A stretch of DNA of 44,427 nt, from positions 1 to 44,427 of the forward strand of contig DYEN01000184.1 in assembly GCA_020725705.1 (NCBI GenBank), read 5' to 3'. Under the pieces are notes generated by a model that did no database searches, was not told where the DNA came from, and saw only the letters and a program-made list of their open reading frames with translations. The DNA is from Anaerolinea sp. (GTDB taxonomy: Bacteria; Chloroflexota; Anaerolineae; Aggregatilineales; Aggregatilineaceae). Both the position numbers and the translations under genes were made by a program. Of the stretch, positions 8,129 through 16,830 are shown in pieces (the first letter of the stretch is position 1; the number at the start of each line of letters is the position of its first letter).

Positions 8129-10777
8129 ATGACCTCTGGGGCAAGCCCTGTCAAGCTGATCTTGACGCACGATAACGCTGATTTTGACGCGGTCGCCTCG
8201 CTGTATGCCGCGTACAAGCTGGATCCCACCGCGATCCCGGTTTTGCCGCGCCGTGTCAACCGCAACGTGGAACACTTCCTGAACCTGTATTCCACCGTGT
8301 TCCCCTTCCGCCACCCGGACGATCTCAAACGCGGCGGGCAGATCGATCATGTGACGGTGGTGGATACGCAGAGTTTCACGACCGTGCGAGGGATGCGCCC
8401 CAACACACCGATCCATTTCATCGATCACCACCCGCTTGATCGCGAGCTGGCCGAGGGGCAGACCTTCACCGGCGAGCAGGTTGGGGCCGCGACCACGCTG
8501 CTCGTGGAGCAGCTTCACGCGCACGGGATCGTGCTGGAGCCGCTCGAAGCCACGCTGCTGATGCTGGGCATTTACGAGGACACCGGCTCGCTGTCGTACG
8601 GCACGACGACCGCGCGTGACATTCGCTGCGCGGCGTGGCTGATGGAGTGCGGCGCGGATCTGGATGTCGTGCGCGAGTTCTTGCAGCACCGCCTGCTGCC
8701 CGAGCAGCGTGTGCTGTACGATAAGCTGCTCGAAGCTGCCGAGACGCACACGGTCAGCGGGCACGGGATCGTCCTGGCAGCAGCCACGACCCATGAACCG
8801 GTTGACGAGATCGCGACGCTGGCCCACAAGCTGCGCGAGCTGTACGAGCCGAGCGCGGTGTTCGTGCTGGTCCAGCTCAACGGCGACATCCAGTTGGTGG
8901 CGCGCGCCACAACCGACGCGATCGACGTGGCGCGCGTCGCCCGGCATTTCGGCGGTGGGGGGCATGGCCGCGCTGCTGCCGCGCTGATCCGCGATCGACA
9001 GCTTGCCGCCGTGCGCCAGGAGATTCTGGACCTGCTGCCGGAGCTGGTCTCGACACCGGTACGTGTGCAGTCGCTGATGTCGGTCGGGGTCGAGACGATC
9101 CGCGCCGACGACCGCGTTAAGACGGCGCACGAGCGCATGATCCGCACCGGGCACGAGGGCTATCCGGTAGTGGATGCCCAGGGGCGCCTGGTTGGCCTGG
9201 TGACACGGCGGGGCGTCGATCGTGCGATGAATCACGGCCTGGGCCGCCTGCCGGTCAGCCAGATCATGGATGCCGGCGCGGTGACGGTCAGCCCCTCGGA
9301 TTCGATCGAGGTGCTCCAGCAACGCATGATGCGCTCCGGGTGGGGGCAGATCCCGGTTGTTGACGAACACGGCCAACTGCTGGGAATCGTCACACGGACC
9401 GACCTGATCAAGCGCTGGGGCCAGACCGAAGACGAGACTCGCCGGGATGCGATCATGGCGCGGCTGCGCCGAGCGCTGGCGCCCGAGACATGGCGTCTGC
9501 TCGAAGTGGTCGCGCAGCAGGCCCAGGCGCAGCGTGTCGGCCTCTATCTGGTGGGCGGATTTGTGCGCGATCTGCTGCTTGACATCCCGAACCACGACAT
9601 CGATCTGGTGACAGAAGGCGAAGCCCTGGAGCTGGTTCGCGGCTTGCAGGCGGCCTACGGCGGCGACGTGCGCAGCCACGCGCAGTTTGGCACGGCCAAG
9701 TGGCTGCTTAACGCCGAAGTGGCGACCAATCTCGGTCTGGACCCTGAGGCGAACGGCCTGCCGCGCGCGATCGATTTCGTATCGTCGCGGCGCGAGTTTT
9801 ACGAGGAACCGACCGCGCTGCCGACCGTTCAACGCAGCTCGATCAAGCTCGATCTATACCGGCGCGATTTCACGATCAACACGCTGGCGATCCGGCTGGC
9901 GCCGGCGCCGCCCGGCGAACTGCTGGACTTCTACGGCGGCGAACAGGACTTGCAGGCCGGGATTATCCGCGTGCTGCACAGCCTGAGTTTTGTCGACGAT
10001 CCGACACGCATGCTGCGCGCGGTACGGCTCGAACAGCGGTTAGGCTTCACCATCGAGCCGCGCACCGAAGAGCTGATACGCAGCGCGCTTGGGCTGCTCG
10101 ATCGTGTCAGCGGCGACCGCATCCGCCACGAATTCGCGCTGATCCTGGCCGAACAAGAGCCGTTGCGGGCGCTGGCACGGCTTGAGCGTCTGGGTATCCT
10201 GGCTCAGATTCATCCCGATCTGCGCATCGACGACTGGGTGCGCGCGGCGTTCTATGCCATCCGCTACGCGCGCGAAAACCCGCCGTGGCCGTCGCTGGTG
10301 AAGTTCGACAACTGGATGCTGAGCACCTTTGCGCTCTTGACCAGCCGCCTGCCGGAAGCAGAGCTGGAGCAGTTGGGGCGGCGCCTGCAATTCTCGCGGG
10401 TCTATCTCAACCACTTGCAAGACGCCCGCACCACGATCGCGAAATTGCCGCTGCTCGACGGCCCGCTGCCTGCTAGCGAGGTTGTTAGGATTCTGGAGCC
10501 GGTGGGTGAGGTCGGTTGGCTGGTGGGGTGGGCGGCGGCGCCCAGCGCGCAGGTCCGCGCCAACATCGAGCGGTTCGCGCGGCAGTGGCGCTTTGTCAAG
10601 CCAACCATTCGCGGCAGTGAAATCGAGCGCCTGACTGGCCTCAAGCCCGGTCCGATCTATGGCGAGCTTCTGGGCGAGCTACGGCGTGCGTGGTTGGACG
10701 GCACGATTGCCACGCCGGAAGAGGAGCATGCGCTGCTGCAGCGTCTGGCCGCGGAGCGCACGGCATCTGAAGCATGA
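8129..10777 (+). CDS. DHH phosphoesterase - CBS pair - tRNA nucleotidyltransferase fusion protein
   Basis: 882 aa. DHH: LTHDNADFDAVAS, VDTQSF, HFIDHHPLD. DHHA1: GGGGHGRAAAALI. Two CBS repeats (about aa 310-430). Nucleotidyltransferase: LVGGFVRDLLLDIPNHDIDLV, RDFTINTLAI, DDPTRMLRAVRLEQRLGF. Confidence 0.92.
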   Translation: MTSGASPVKLILTHDNADFDAVASLYAAYKLDPTAIPVLPRRVNRNVEHFLNLYSTVFPFRHPDDLKRGGQIDHVTVVDTQSFTTVRGMRPNTPIHFIDHHPLDRELAEGQTFTGEQVGAATTLLVEQLHAHGIVLEPLEATLLMLGIYEDTGSLSYGTTTARDIRCAAWLMECGADLDVVREFLQHRLLPEQRVLYDKLLEAAETHTVSGHGIVLAAATTHEPVDEIATLAHKLRELYEPSAVFVLVQLNGDIQLVARATTDAIDVARVARHFGGGGHGRAAAALIRDRQLAAVRQEILDLLPELVSTPVRVQSLMSVGVETIRADDRVKTAHERMIRTGHEGYPVVDAQGRLVGLVTRRGVDRAMNHGLGRLPVSQIMDAGAVTVSPSDSIEVLQQRMMRSGWGQIPVVDEHGQLLGIVTRTDLIKRWGQTEDETRRDAIMARLRRALAPETWRLLEVVAQQAQAQRVGLYLVGGFVRDLLLDIPNHDIDLVTEGEALELVRGLQAAYGGDVRSHAQFGTAKWLLNAEVATNLGLDPEANGLPRAIDFVSSRREFYEEPTALPTVQRSSIKLDLYRRDFTINTLAIRLAPAPPGELLDFYGGEQDLQAGIIRVLHSLSFVDDPTRMLRAVRLEQRLGFTIEPRTEELIRSALGLLDRVSGDRIRHEFALILAEQEPLRALARLERLGILAQIHPDLRIDDWVRAAFYAIRYARENPPWPSLVKFDNWMLSTFALLTSRLPEAELEQLGRRLQFSRVYLNHLQDARTTIAKLPLLDGPLPASEVVRILEPVGEVGWLVGWAAAPSAQVRANIERFARQWRFVKPTIRGSEIERLTGLKPGPIYGELLGELRRAWLDGTIATPEEEHALLQRLAAERTASEA

Positions 10778-10888
10778 GCGCCGATCCGCCCGAATGAAAA
10801 GTTGCCGGTCCGGCCTGAGTCGGTGTACTATTTTTCGCCACATCAATTTCGTCTGCGATTGAGCGACCGTCCACCTAGAGAAATCCAT

Positions 10889-11215
10889 ATGCCTGTTTCG
10901 ACTCTTCCCGTCAAAGTGACTCGCTGGCGCGGCGGCCAGCACCCGACCCTCGAGAACATCACCCGCCAGCTTGAACACGAGGGCCTACGTCCCTATGTCT
11001 GGAGCTGTGCGCCCAATTTCCGCCGTCCTGTATGCAGCCACGGGTACGACAAAACCGTCTACTGCCTGCGCGGCTCGTTCGAAATCGAGTTTCCTCATGC
11101 CAATGCGCGCGTACGCCTCAGTGCGGGGGATCGCATCGATCTGCCGCAAGGTATGCGCTATAGCATGGTTGTGGGTCCCGGCGGGTGCGAAGGGGTGGAA
11201 GCTGCCCGTCGCTAG
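10889..11215 (+). CDS. Cupin-like domain protein
   Basis: Start trimmed to ATG 10889. GYDKTVYCLRGSFEIEFPHANARVRLSAGDRIDLPQGMRYSMVV has a cupin-like pattern. Confidence 0.7.
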   Translation: MPVSTLPVKVTRWRGGQHPTLENITRQLEHEGLRPYVWSCAPNFRRPVCSHGYDKTVYCLRGSFEIEFPHANARVRLSAGDRIDLPQGMRYSMVVGPGGCEGVEAARR

Positions 11216-11317
11216 GTTTTCAAGCAGCCGCCTTTGATGTACAGTTGCCAGGGTAGAGTCAGCCGGCTCGCCCTGGTTTTGTTTTTGGGGAGCCGTCCTG
11301 GGATCAGGAGGTGTTGA

Positions 11318-11872
11318 ATGCGTCGTTTTCGCCCCATGCGGCGCCGGCGGGTGCGCGACGGCGAGCTGCCCCCGCACGCCGAAACCGATCCGCAAGTGCC
11401 CGCCGCGGACGATCTGGCCCCCTTTGTGCCGGTGCGGGCCGACGTCCTCGAAGCGGACGACGTCCCCGCGCCCGGCCGGTCGCGCGAGCAACAGCCGCGG
11501 CTGAGACGGCGGAGCGGGCGCACGCCGCTCAATAGTGTCCGGCTATCGGTGCTTGTGCTGGCGCTGACCCTGGTCGCGGCAGGGATCGTCGGGACGCTGG
11601 TGAACCTGAATCGCCTGGAACTCAGCGTGCCCGACGCGTGGCCTGCGGGTGTGCTGCTGGCGGCTGTGGTGTGGCTTATTGTGTCGTTGGCCCGGCGCCA
11701 GGTGACTCCGGCGTTGGGCGCGGCGGCTCTGGCAGGGATCGGTTTGAGCGCGCTGCTCGATGCTGAGGCGATTGCGCCCTGGCGCGAGACGCTGGTGGGC
11801 CTGGTGCTGATCGCTGTGGGCCTGGGCATCGTGATCCGCGGGTTGCTGCTGCGCCAGCGGATGCTGGCCTAG
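11318..11872 (+). CDS. Hypothetical membrane protein
   Basis: 184 aa. Charged Arg-rich N-terminus, then several hydrophobic segments (VRLSVLVLALTLVAAGIVGTLV; AGVLLAAVVWLIVSLA; TLVGLVLIAVGLGIVI). Confidence 0.65.
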   Translation: MRRFRPMRRRRVRDGELPPHAETDPQVPAADDLAPFVPVRADVLEADDVPAPGRSREQQPRLRRRSGRTPLNSVRLSVLVLALTLVAAGIVGTLVNLNRLELSVPDAWPAGVLLAAVVWLIVSLARRQVTPALGAAALAGIGLSALLDAEAIAPWRETLVGLVLIAVGLGIVIRGLLLRQRMLA

Positions 11873-12059
11873 GCCGCGCAGCGTGCGAGGACTGGAATTG
11901 AGCCGCCCGGTTTGTTACTATTGTGTTGGCTGCACTGCCAGACGGTCACACGACGGCTCGTTCCGCGCGTGGTGAAACGGCGAGCGGTTGTGCAGCATCT
12001 AAATTGGATATGGGAATTCGATTGTCGTGTGGTGTGTGTATTGTTGCCGGAGGACGTGA

Positions 12060-13763
12060 GTGGCGGGTGATGTAACGGTTGGGCTGGCCTTCCTGGCGGG
12101 CGTTATTTCGTTTATTTCCCCGTGCGTGCTGCCGCTGGTTCCGGCCTATGTGGGCTATATGGGCGGGCGCATGACCCGCCAGCTCTCCGCCGCAGATGTG
12201 GGCGCTGCCCCGGCGCGCAGCCGGTTTCAGACCTTCACCCACGGGTTGTTCTTTGTGTTGGGCTTCAGCGCGTTCTTCGTCGTTTTCGGCCTGCTGACAA
12301 CGGCGGCGTTGTCATCCCTGGCGGCGATTGGTATCTCCGATGCACAGGTGAAGGACGCCATCACGCGGCTGGGCGGCACGGCGGTTATCCTCTTTGGCCT
12401 GCACATCATGGGGGTGCTGCCGCGCATCCTGACCTGGCTGCACCGGCAGGCGCTCCAGCTCGACCGCAATCCGTACGGTAACCTGATTTCGGTGCTGGTT
12501 GGCATCGCGGCGATCGGCATGATCTACTGGCTTTTTGTCGAGTCGTGGTTCATGACGCTGGTTGTCGTGTTGCTGCTGGCGCAGGTCTTCCGCGGCGCGC
12601 TCAAGGCCGATAGTCCGGGGCAGTTCTGGGGCAGCATCATTAACCAGGCGCATATGGCGCTCTACGCCGATACGCGTCGCCAGAACGCGATGCTGACACG
12701 CTACGGTTACGGCGGGTCCTTCTTCATGGGGATCGTCTTTTCGGCCGGGTGGACGCCGTGCATCGGCCCGATCTACGGCGCGGTTCTGACTCTGGCGGCG
12801 AGCGGCGGCTCGCTGCCGAAAGCCGGGCTGATGCTCTCCGCCTATTCGATCGGGCTGGGCATCCCGTTCTTGCTGACGGCGCTGGCGCTGGATCAGGCGC
12901 AGGGTCTTTTCCGCCATCTACAGCGCAATATGCGCACGATCGAGCTGGTCAGCGGGGTGTTTCTGGTGCTGATCGGGCTGCTGGTCTTCACCGGGCAGCT
13001 TGAGCGCCTGACGCAGATCGGCGGGAACCAGGGCGCGCTGGCCGATGTCTCGATCAATATGGAGAACTGCATCGTCGGCGCCATTCAAGGCGACATCCGG
13101 TGGCGCAACGTGATCGGGTGTATTGGCGAGGGCGTGAAAACCGATATCTACTTCGCGAACAAGCCGGTTGCCCTGGCAAGCAGTGCTCTGCCGGGTTCTG
13201 ACGCCGACGCGCCGCCGGGCAGCCTGGCGATCCCTCAACTTGGTGGCGATCCTGTCGTGCCGGGTGCAGAACGCCCCGCCGACCCCGCCTCACGTCTAGG
13301 ATCGGCTGATATCATCGAGGCCCCGGTCGGTTTACGGGTGGGGGATCTCGCGCCGGATTTTGTTTCCGAGACACTTGACGGCGAGACGATCGCGCTGTCC
13401 GACTTTCGAGGCCAGGTGGTGCTGCTCAATTTCTGGGCGACGTGGTGCGGCCCATGCCGCGAAGAGATGGCCGACTTCGAGTCGATCTACCGGCAGCGCC
13501 GCGACGCCGGGCTGGTGGTGCTGGCCGTCAACGCCTACGAATCGCCCACCCAGGTGCGTGCGTTTGTCGACGAGTTCGGCCTGAGCTTTCCCGTCGTGCT
13601 TGACCCGACAGGTGCCATCAACTCAGAGCTTTACCGGTCTGCCATCGTCGGCTATCCGACCAGCCTGCTCATCGATCGCCAGGGAGTGATCGTGAAACGC
13701 TTTCCGGGGACGGTGCGCGCCGCCGAATTACTCGAAGCCCTGGATGCCCTTGATGTGAGCTAG
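12060..13763 (+). CDS. CcdA-type transmembrane thiol transporter fused to a C-terminal TlpA/ResA thioredoxin domain
   Basis: GTG start. FISPCVLPLVPAYVGYMGG and FSAGWTPCIGPIYGAVLTLA (CcdA Cys motifs); C-terminal DFRGQVVLLNFWATWCGPCREEM...YPTSLLIDRQGVIV (TlpA-like). Confidence 0.92.
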   Translation: MAGDVTVGLAFLAGVISFISPCVLPLVPAYVGYMGGRMTRQLSAADVGAAPARSRFQTFTHGLFFVLGFSAFFVVFGLLTTAALSSLAAIGISDAQVKDAITRLGGTAVILFGLHIMGVLPRILTWLHRQALQLDRNPYGNLISVLVGIAAIGMIYWLFVESWFMTLVVVLLLAQVFRGALKADSPGQFWGSIINQAHMALYADTRRQNAMLTRYGYGGSFFMGIVFSAGWTPCIGPIYGAVLTLAASGGSLPKAGLMLSAYSIGLGIPFLLTALALDQAQGLFRHLQRNMRTIELVSGVFLVLIGLLVFTGQLERLTQIGGNQGALADVSINMENCIVGAIQGDIRWRNVIGCIGEGVKTDIYFANKPVALASSALPGSDADAPPGSLAIPQLGGDPVVPGAERPADPASRLGSADIIEAPVGLRVGDLAPDFVSETLDGETIALSDFRGQVVLLNFWATWCGPCREEMADFESIYRQRRDAGLVVLAVNAYESPTQVRAFVDEFGLSFPVVLDPTGAINSELYRSAIVGYPTSLLIDRQGVIVKRFPGTVRAAELLEALDALDVS

Positions 13764-13815
13764 CGGGGCTGATTACTCCGATTCGCTCAATTCACCGGAC
13801 AGGACACTGCTGCTG

Positions 13816-14592
13816 ATGACCGCACGACCGATCCGCACCGAAGGCGAACTGCGCCGCATCATCCGCATGAACCGGTGGGTGCTGCGAATTGCCCGTCACT
13901 GGCTGGCGGGGCTATTGGTGATTCTGGCGCTGTATGTCGGTTTGTCGCTGGCAGCGCCGGTGCTGATGAAGCTCGGCGCCGAGCGGCCAGCCGACGTGCT
14001 GTACAAGATGTACAGCCCCATGTGCCATCAGTTCGCGTTTCGCTCGTGGTTCCTGTTCGGCGAGCAGACCAGCTACCCTCGCGCCGTGGCCGGCTCCGGC
14101 CAGGGATCGTTCGAGACGTATGCCGCGCGCGATCCGTTTTTCGACGGCGTCGATCTCTCGCGTTGGACGGCCGATCTTCAGCTTAAGGCGCGGGCTTTCC
14201 GCGGCAACGAGGAAATGGGTTACAAGACGGCGCTGTGCGAGCGCGATGTGGCGATCTACGCGGCGATGCTGCTGGCCGGCCTGGCGTTCACGCGCGTACG
14301 CGGTCGGCTGCGCCCCGCGCCGCTCTGGCTGTATCTGATTCTGGGCCTTGGCCCGATTGGGCTGGACGGCTTCAGCCAGATTCTCAGCTACCCGCCTTTC
14401 GAGTTCTGGCCGGTGCGCGAGACGTTGCCGGCGTATCGCGCGCTGACCGGCGCGCTGTTCGGTGCGATGAACGTCTGGCTGGCGTTCCCATACCTGGAAA
14501 TGTCGATGCGCGAGACGAAAGACGCGGTCGAAGCCAAGCTGTCGCTGGCGTATGAGCGCCTGGGCGAGCTTCAAGAGCGGAACGCCGTCTGA
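13816..14592 (+). CDS. DUF2085-like membrane protein
   Basis: MYSPMCHQFAFRSWFLFGEQTSYPRAVAG and ILGLGPIGLDGFSQILSYPPFEFWPVRE. CHQ...RS plus DGFSQ are DUF2085-type motifs. Confidence 0.75.
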   Translation: MTARPIRTEGELRRIIRMNRWVLRIARHWLAGLLVILALYVGLSLAAPVLMKLGAERPADVLYKMYSPMCHQFAFRSWFLFGEQTSYPRAVAGSGQGSFETYAARDPFFDGVDLSRWTADLQLKARAFRGNEEMGYKTALCERDVAIYAAMLLAGLAFTRVRGRLRPAPLWLYLILGLGPIGLDGFSQILSYPPFEFWPVRETLPAYRALTGALFGAMNVWLAFPYLEMSMRETKDAVEAKLSLAYERLGELQERNAV

Positions 14593-14625
14593 GTGCTTTT
14601 CACACTGCGTCTGAATAGCTGCGAG

Positions 14626-14666
14626 CAACAAGAAGCCCCGGCCAGGCCTGACCGGGGCTTCTGTTG
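14626..14666. terminator. Long inverted repeat between convergent genes, likely bidirectional terminator
   Basis: caacaagaagccccggccagg/cctgaccggggcttctgttg: near-perfect arms of about 19 bp between the ends of the DUF2085 gene (+) and tadE-like gene (-). Confidence 0.75.
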
Positions 14667-14684
14667 TCGGTGGTCCGGAGTGTT

Positions 14685-16784
14685 TTACTCGACTCCGCCG
14701 AACGTCGCTACAGGCGTCACCGGCGTGGGCGTGCGGGTTGGTGTGCGCGTGTTCGAGGGTGTCGGCGTGATGGAGGGCGTGGGCGTTCTCGACGGCGTGA
14801 GCGTGATTGATGGCGTGTAGGTGATGGTCGGCGTCCGCGTGTTGGTCGCCGTCGGTCTCGGCGTTGGTGGCTGCGTCGGAGCCGGGGTCGGCACATTGGG
14901 CGCCTCACCATAGCAAATGAAGTTGATGGTGAAGGTTGTGTTATTGAAGTCCGACGGGATATACCCTTCCTCACTCAGGCGCTTGCTGGTGCCGTCGAAG
15001 TCAAACCAGACATCCAGCGTGCGGCCAGGCTCGATCACCGGGCTGGTTTGCCATCCGGCGCTCCCTTGCGATGCGACTCCTGGTGGAGAAGTGATGTTGC
15101 CGTCCCATACCAACACCGCCCGAGCGTCGTGGGCGCTTGTTCCGCCGGCGCTGACGAAGTCCAGCGCGATCGCTTTGCGCGACTGGTTATAGCTGTTCCA
15201 GTTGATCGAGAAGCCCGTCAGGTATGCCACGGCGACATCGGTGTTGGTGATGGTGAAGTGCACCACCCCGTTGAGATCGAACCCGATGAACTGAGTCAGG
15301 TAGTTGGCGCAGACAGGAGTTGGCGTGTAGGTCGGCGTGAGCGTGTACGGCGTGGGTGTAGGATAGCCTGTGATTTCCAGCACGCAGTCCTGGTTAACGC
15401 CACCCCATTCGGTGCCGAAGTAGATCTTTGTGCCCGCAAAGCTGCCGATGGTGAAGTAGCTGCTCAGGTTGGCCGGGCCGTTTGAGAATTCAGCCTGGAA
15501 GGTGACGGACGTGCCCGCGTCCAGCCGACGGTCGTTGTATGGCGAGATGCCGTCGATCCAGCCGGGCACGCCGCTATACACGTCGGTCGGCGGGTTGTAG
15601 TCCGCGCCGTCCCAAAAGGCAGCACGGCTCTGGAGACGCATCACATCCAGGTACATATTGCTGAATAGCGTGTGTTTGCGCCATTCGACCGTCGCGCGGG
15701 TGATGAAGACCGGCGCCGTCGCGTTGGAGTTGCGCACCGTCATGCGCAGATAGTTGTTTGACAGGCTCACATTGGTGAGCTGGATCAGGCTGCAATCCGG
15801 CCGCTGGGTGGGCACCGGCGTATCCACCGGCGTGTTCGTGGCCGTTGCCGTGGGCGAGGGCGTGTTGGTTGGGGTATCGCTGGCCGTCGGCGACAGGCTC
15901 GGCGTAAAGGTCAGTGTCGGCGGACGGGTCGGCGCCCCCAACTGCGGCGGCAGATTGACCAGTCGGGTTGAGCGGAACGATTCGTTGATCATCACGCGCC
16001 GCGCCTGAAGCTGGATATAGTCGGCCAGCCCCAGCGGCGTGATCAACGGATGATTGAAGAACACGATGATCTCGACGGCATCGCCCGGCCCGCCCGCATC
16101 ATACTGGTTCAACGTCGGGTCGGGCGCTTCGTCGAGCCGGCAGATGCGGTCGTTGCGGTTTTCGCTGGGGATGTAGCGCGGCGGCCGCAGGCCGGTGACG
16201 GGATCGGTGCGATACAGCGATTCGCGCGAGCTGCAAATGAAGACATGGAACCAGCCCGGTTGATCTTCGCCGACCGTTTCCGTATTTACCCAATCGAGTG
16301 TGAAGGGGTTCTGCAGGCCCTGGATGCGCTCGCCGGCGGCAAGCGCCAGACTGGCCGCCCCGATGCGCGCCCGCTCGATGATCGAGGGCAGGCGGGCCAT
16401 GTCGTACCGCAAGCCCCGATCGTCGTCGTTGTTGGGATCGCAGTCTTTGCCCCAGTGGTCGTAGAAAAGCTGGTCGAAACCATCGGTGCAGGGGACGAGC
16501 GCGTTCAGGATGTCTTCCCGTCTCTGCAGCGGGTCTGTGAGCGAGCTGCTGTAGCCGATGGCGCTGGCGACGGAGTTCTCGTCCCACCGTCCGGTAACGG
16601 CGTAGCGAGCGGCAGCGCGGGCCGCGTTCTGGAGCGTGATCCAAGCGTGGAAGATACGCGCGAATTCGATGACGCCGAACATGAGCAGCAGCAGAATCGG
16701 CAGTGTCAGCGCGAATTCTGCCATCGTCTGGCCCCGCCTGCTGCGCGGCGGCTCTGGTGCTGGTGATTGGCTGGGTGGGTTCAT
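14685..16784 (-). CDS. TadE-like pseudopilin-type protein with two C-terminal modules and Thr/Pro-rich linkers and tail
   Basis: Start trimmed to MNPPSQSPAPEPPRSRRGQTMAEFALTLPILLLLMFGVIEFARIFHAWITLQNAARAAARYAVTG (TadE signature), then PTPTxT linkers, two Cys-delimited modules and a Thr/Pro tail. Confidence 0.88.
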   Translation of the reverse strand: MNPPSQSPAPEPPRSRRGQTMAEFALTLPILLLLMFGVIEFARIFHAWITLQNAARAAARYAVTGRWDENSVASAIGYSSSLTDPLQRREDILNALVPCTDGFDQLFYDHWGKDCDPNNDDDRGLRYDMARLPSIIERARIGAASLALAAGERIQGLQNPFTLDWVNTETVGEDQPGWFHVFICSSRESLYRTDPVTGLRPPRYIPSENRNDRICRLDEAPDPTLNQYDAGGPGDAVEIIVFFNHPLITPLGLADYIQLQARRVMINESFRSTRLVNLPPQLGAPTRPPTLTFTPSLSPTASDTPTNTPSPTATATNTPVDTPVPTQRPDCSLIQLTNVSLSNNYLRMTVRNSNATAPVFITRATVEWRKHTLFSNMYLDVMRLQSRAAFWDGADYNPPTDVYSGVPGWIDGISPYNDRRLDAGTSVTFQAEFSNGPANLSSYFTIGSFAGTKIYFGTEWGGVNQDCVLEITGYPTPTPYTLTPTYTPTPVCANYLTQFIGFDLNGVVHFTITNTDVAVAYLTGFSINWNSYNQSRKAIALDFVSAGGTSAHDARAVLVWDGNITSPPGVASQGSAGWQTSPVIEPGRTLDVWFDFDGTSKRLSEEGYIPSDFNNTTFTINFICYGEAPNVPTPAPTQPPTPRPTATNTRTPTITYTPSITLTPSRTPTPSITPTPSNTRTPTRTPTPVTPVATFGGVE
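14704..14890. repeat. Low-complexity DNA encoding a Thr/Pro-rich tail
   Basis: Recurrent ggcgtg/ggtgtg-type hexamers on the + strand; encodes PTPAPTQPPTPRPTATNTRTPTITYTPSITLTPSRTPTPSITPTPSNTRTPTRTPTP on the minus strand. Confidence 0.8.
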
Positions 16785-16830
16785 ACAGTCCCCCTTCGAA
16801 CGCATCCCGTGTGCGTCATCCAGGCTTGGT

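Noticed and set aside
8111-9832. 573-aa minus-strand ORF
   Set aside because: Antisense to the DHH-CBS-nucleotidyltransferase gene; no recognisable domain and composition typical of a shadow ORF.
14704-14890. Possible tandem-repeat or CRISPR-like array
   Set aside because: Irregular hexamer-rich DNA explained by a Thr/Pro-rich protein tail; no constant repeat/spacer structure.
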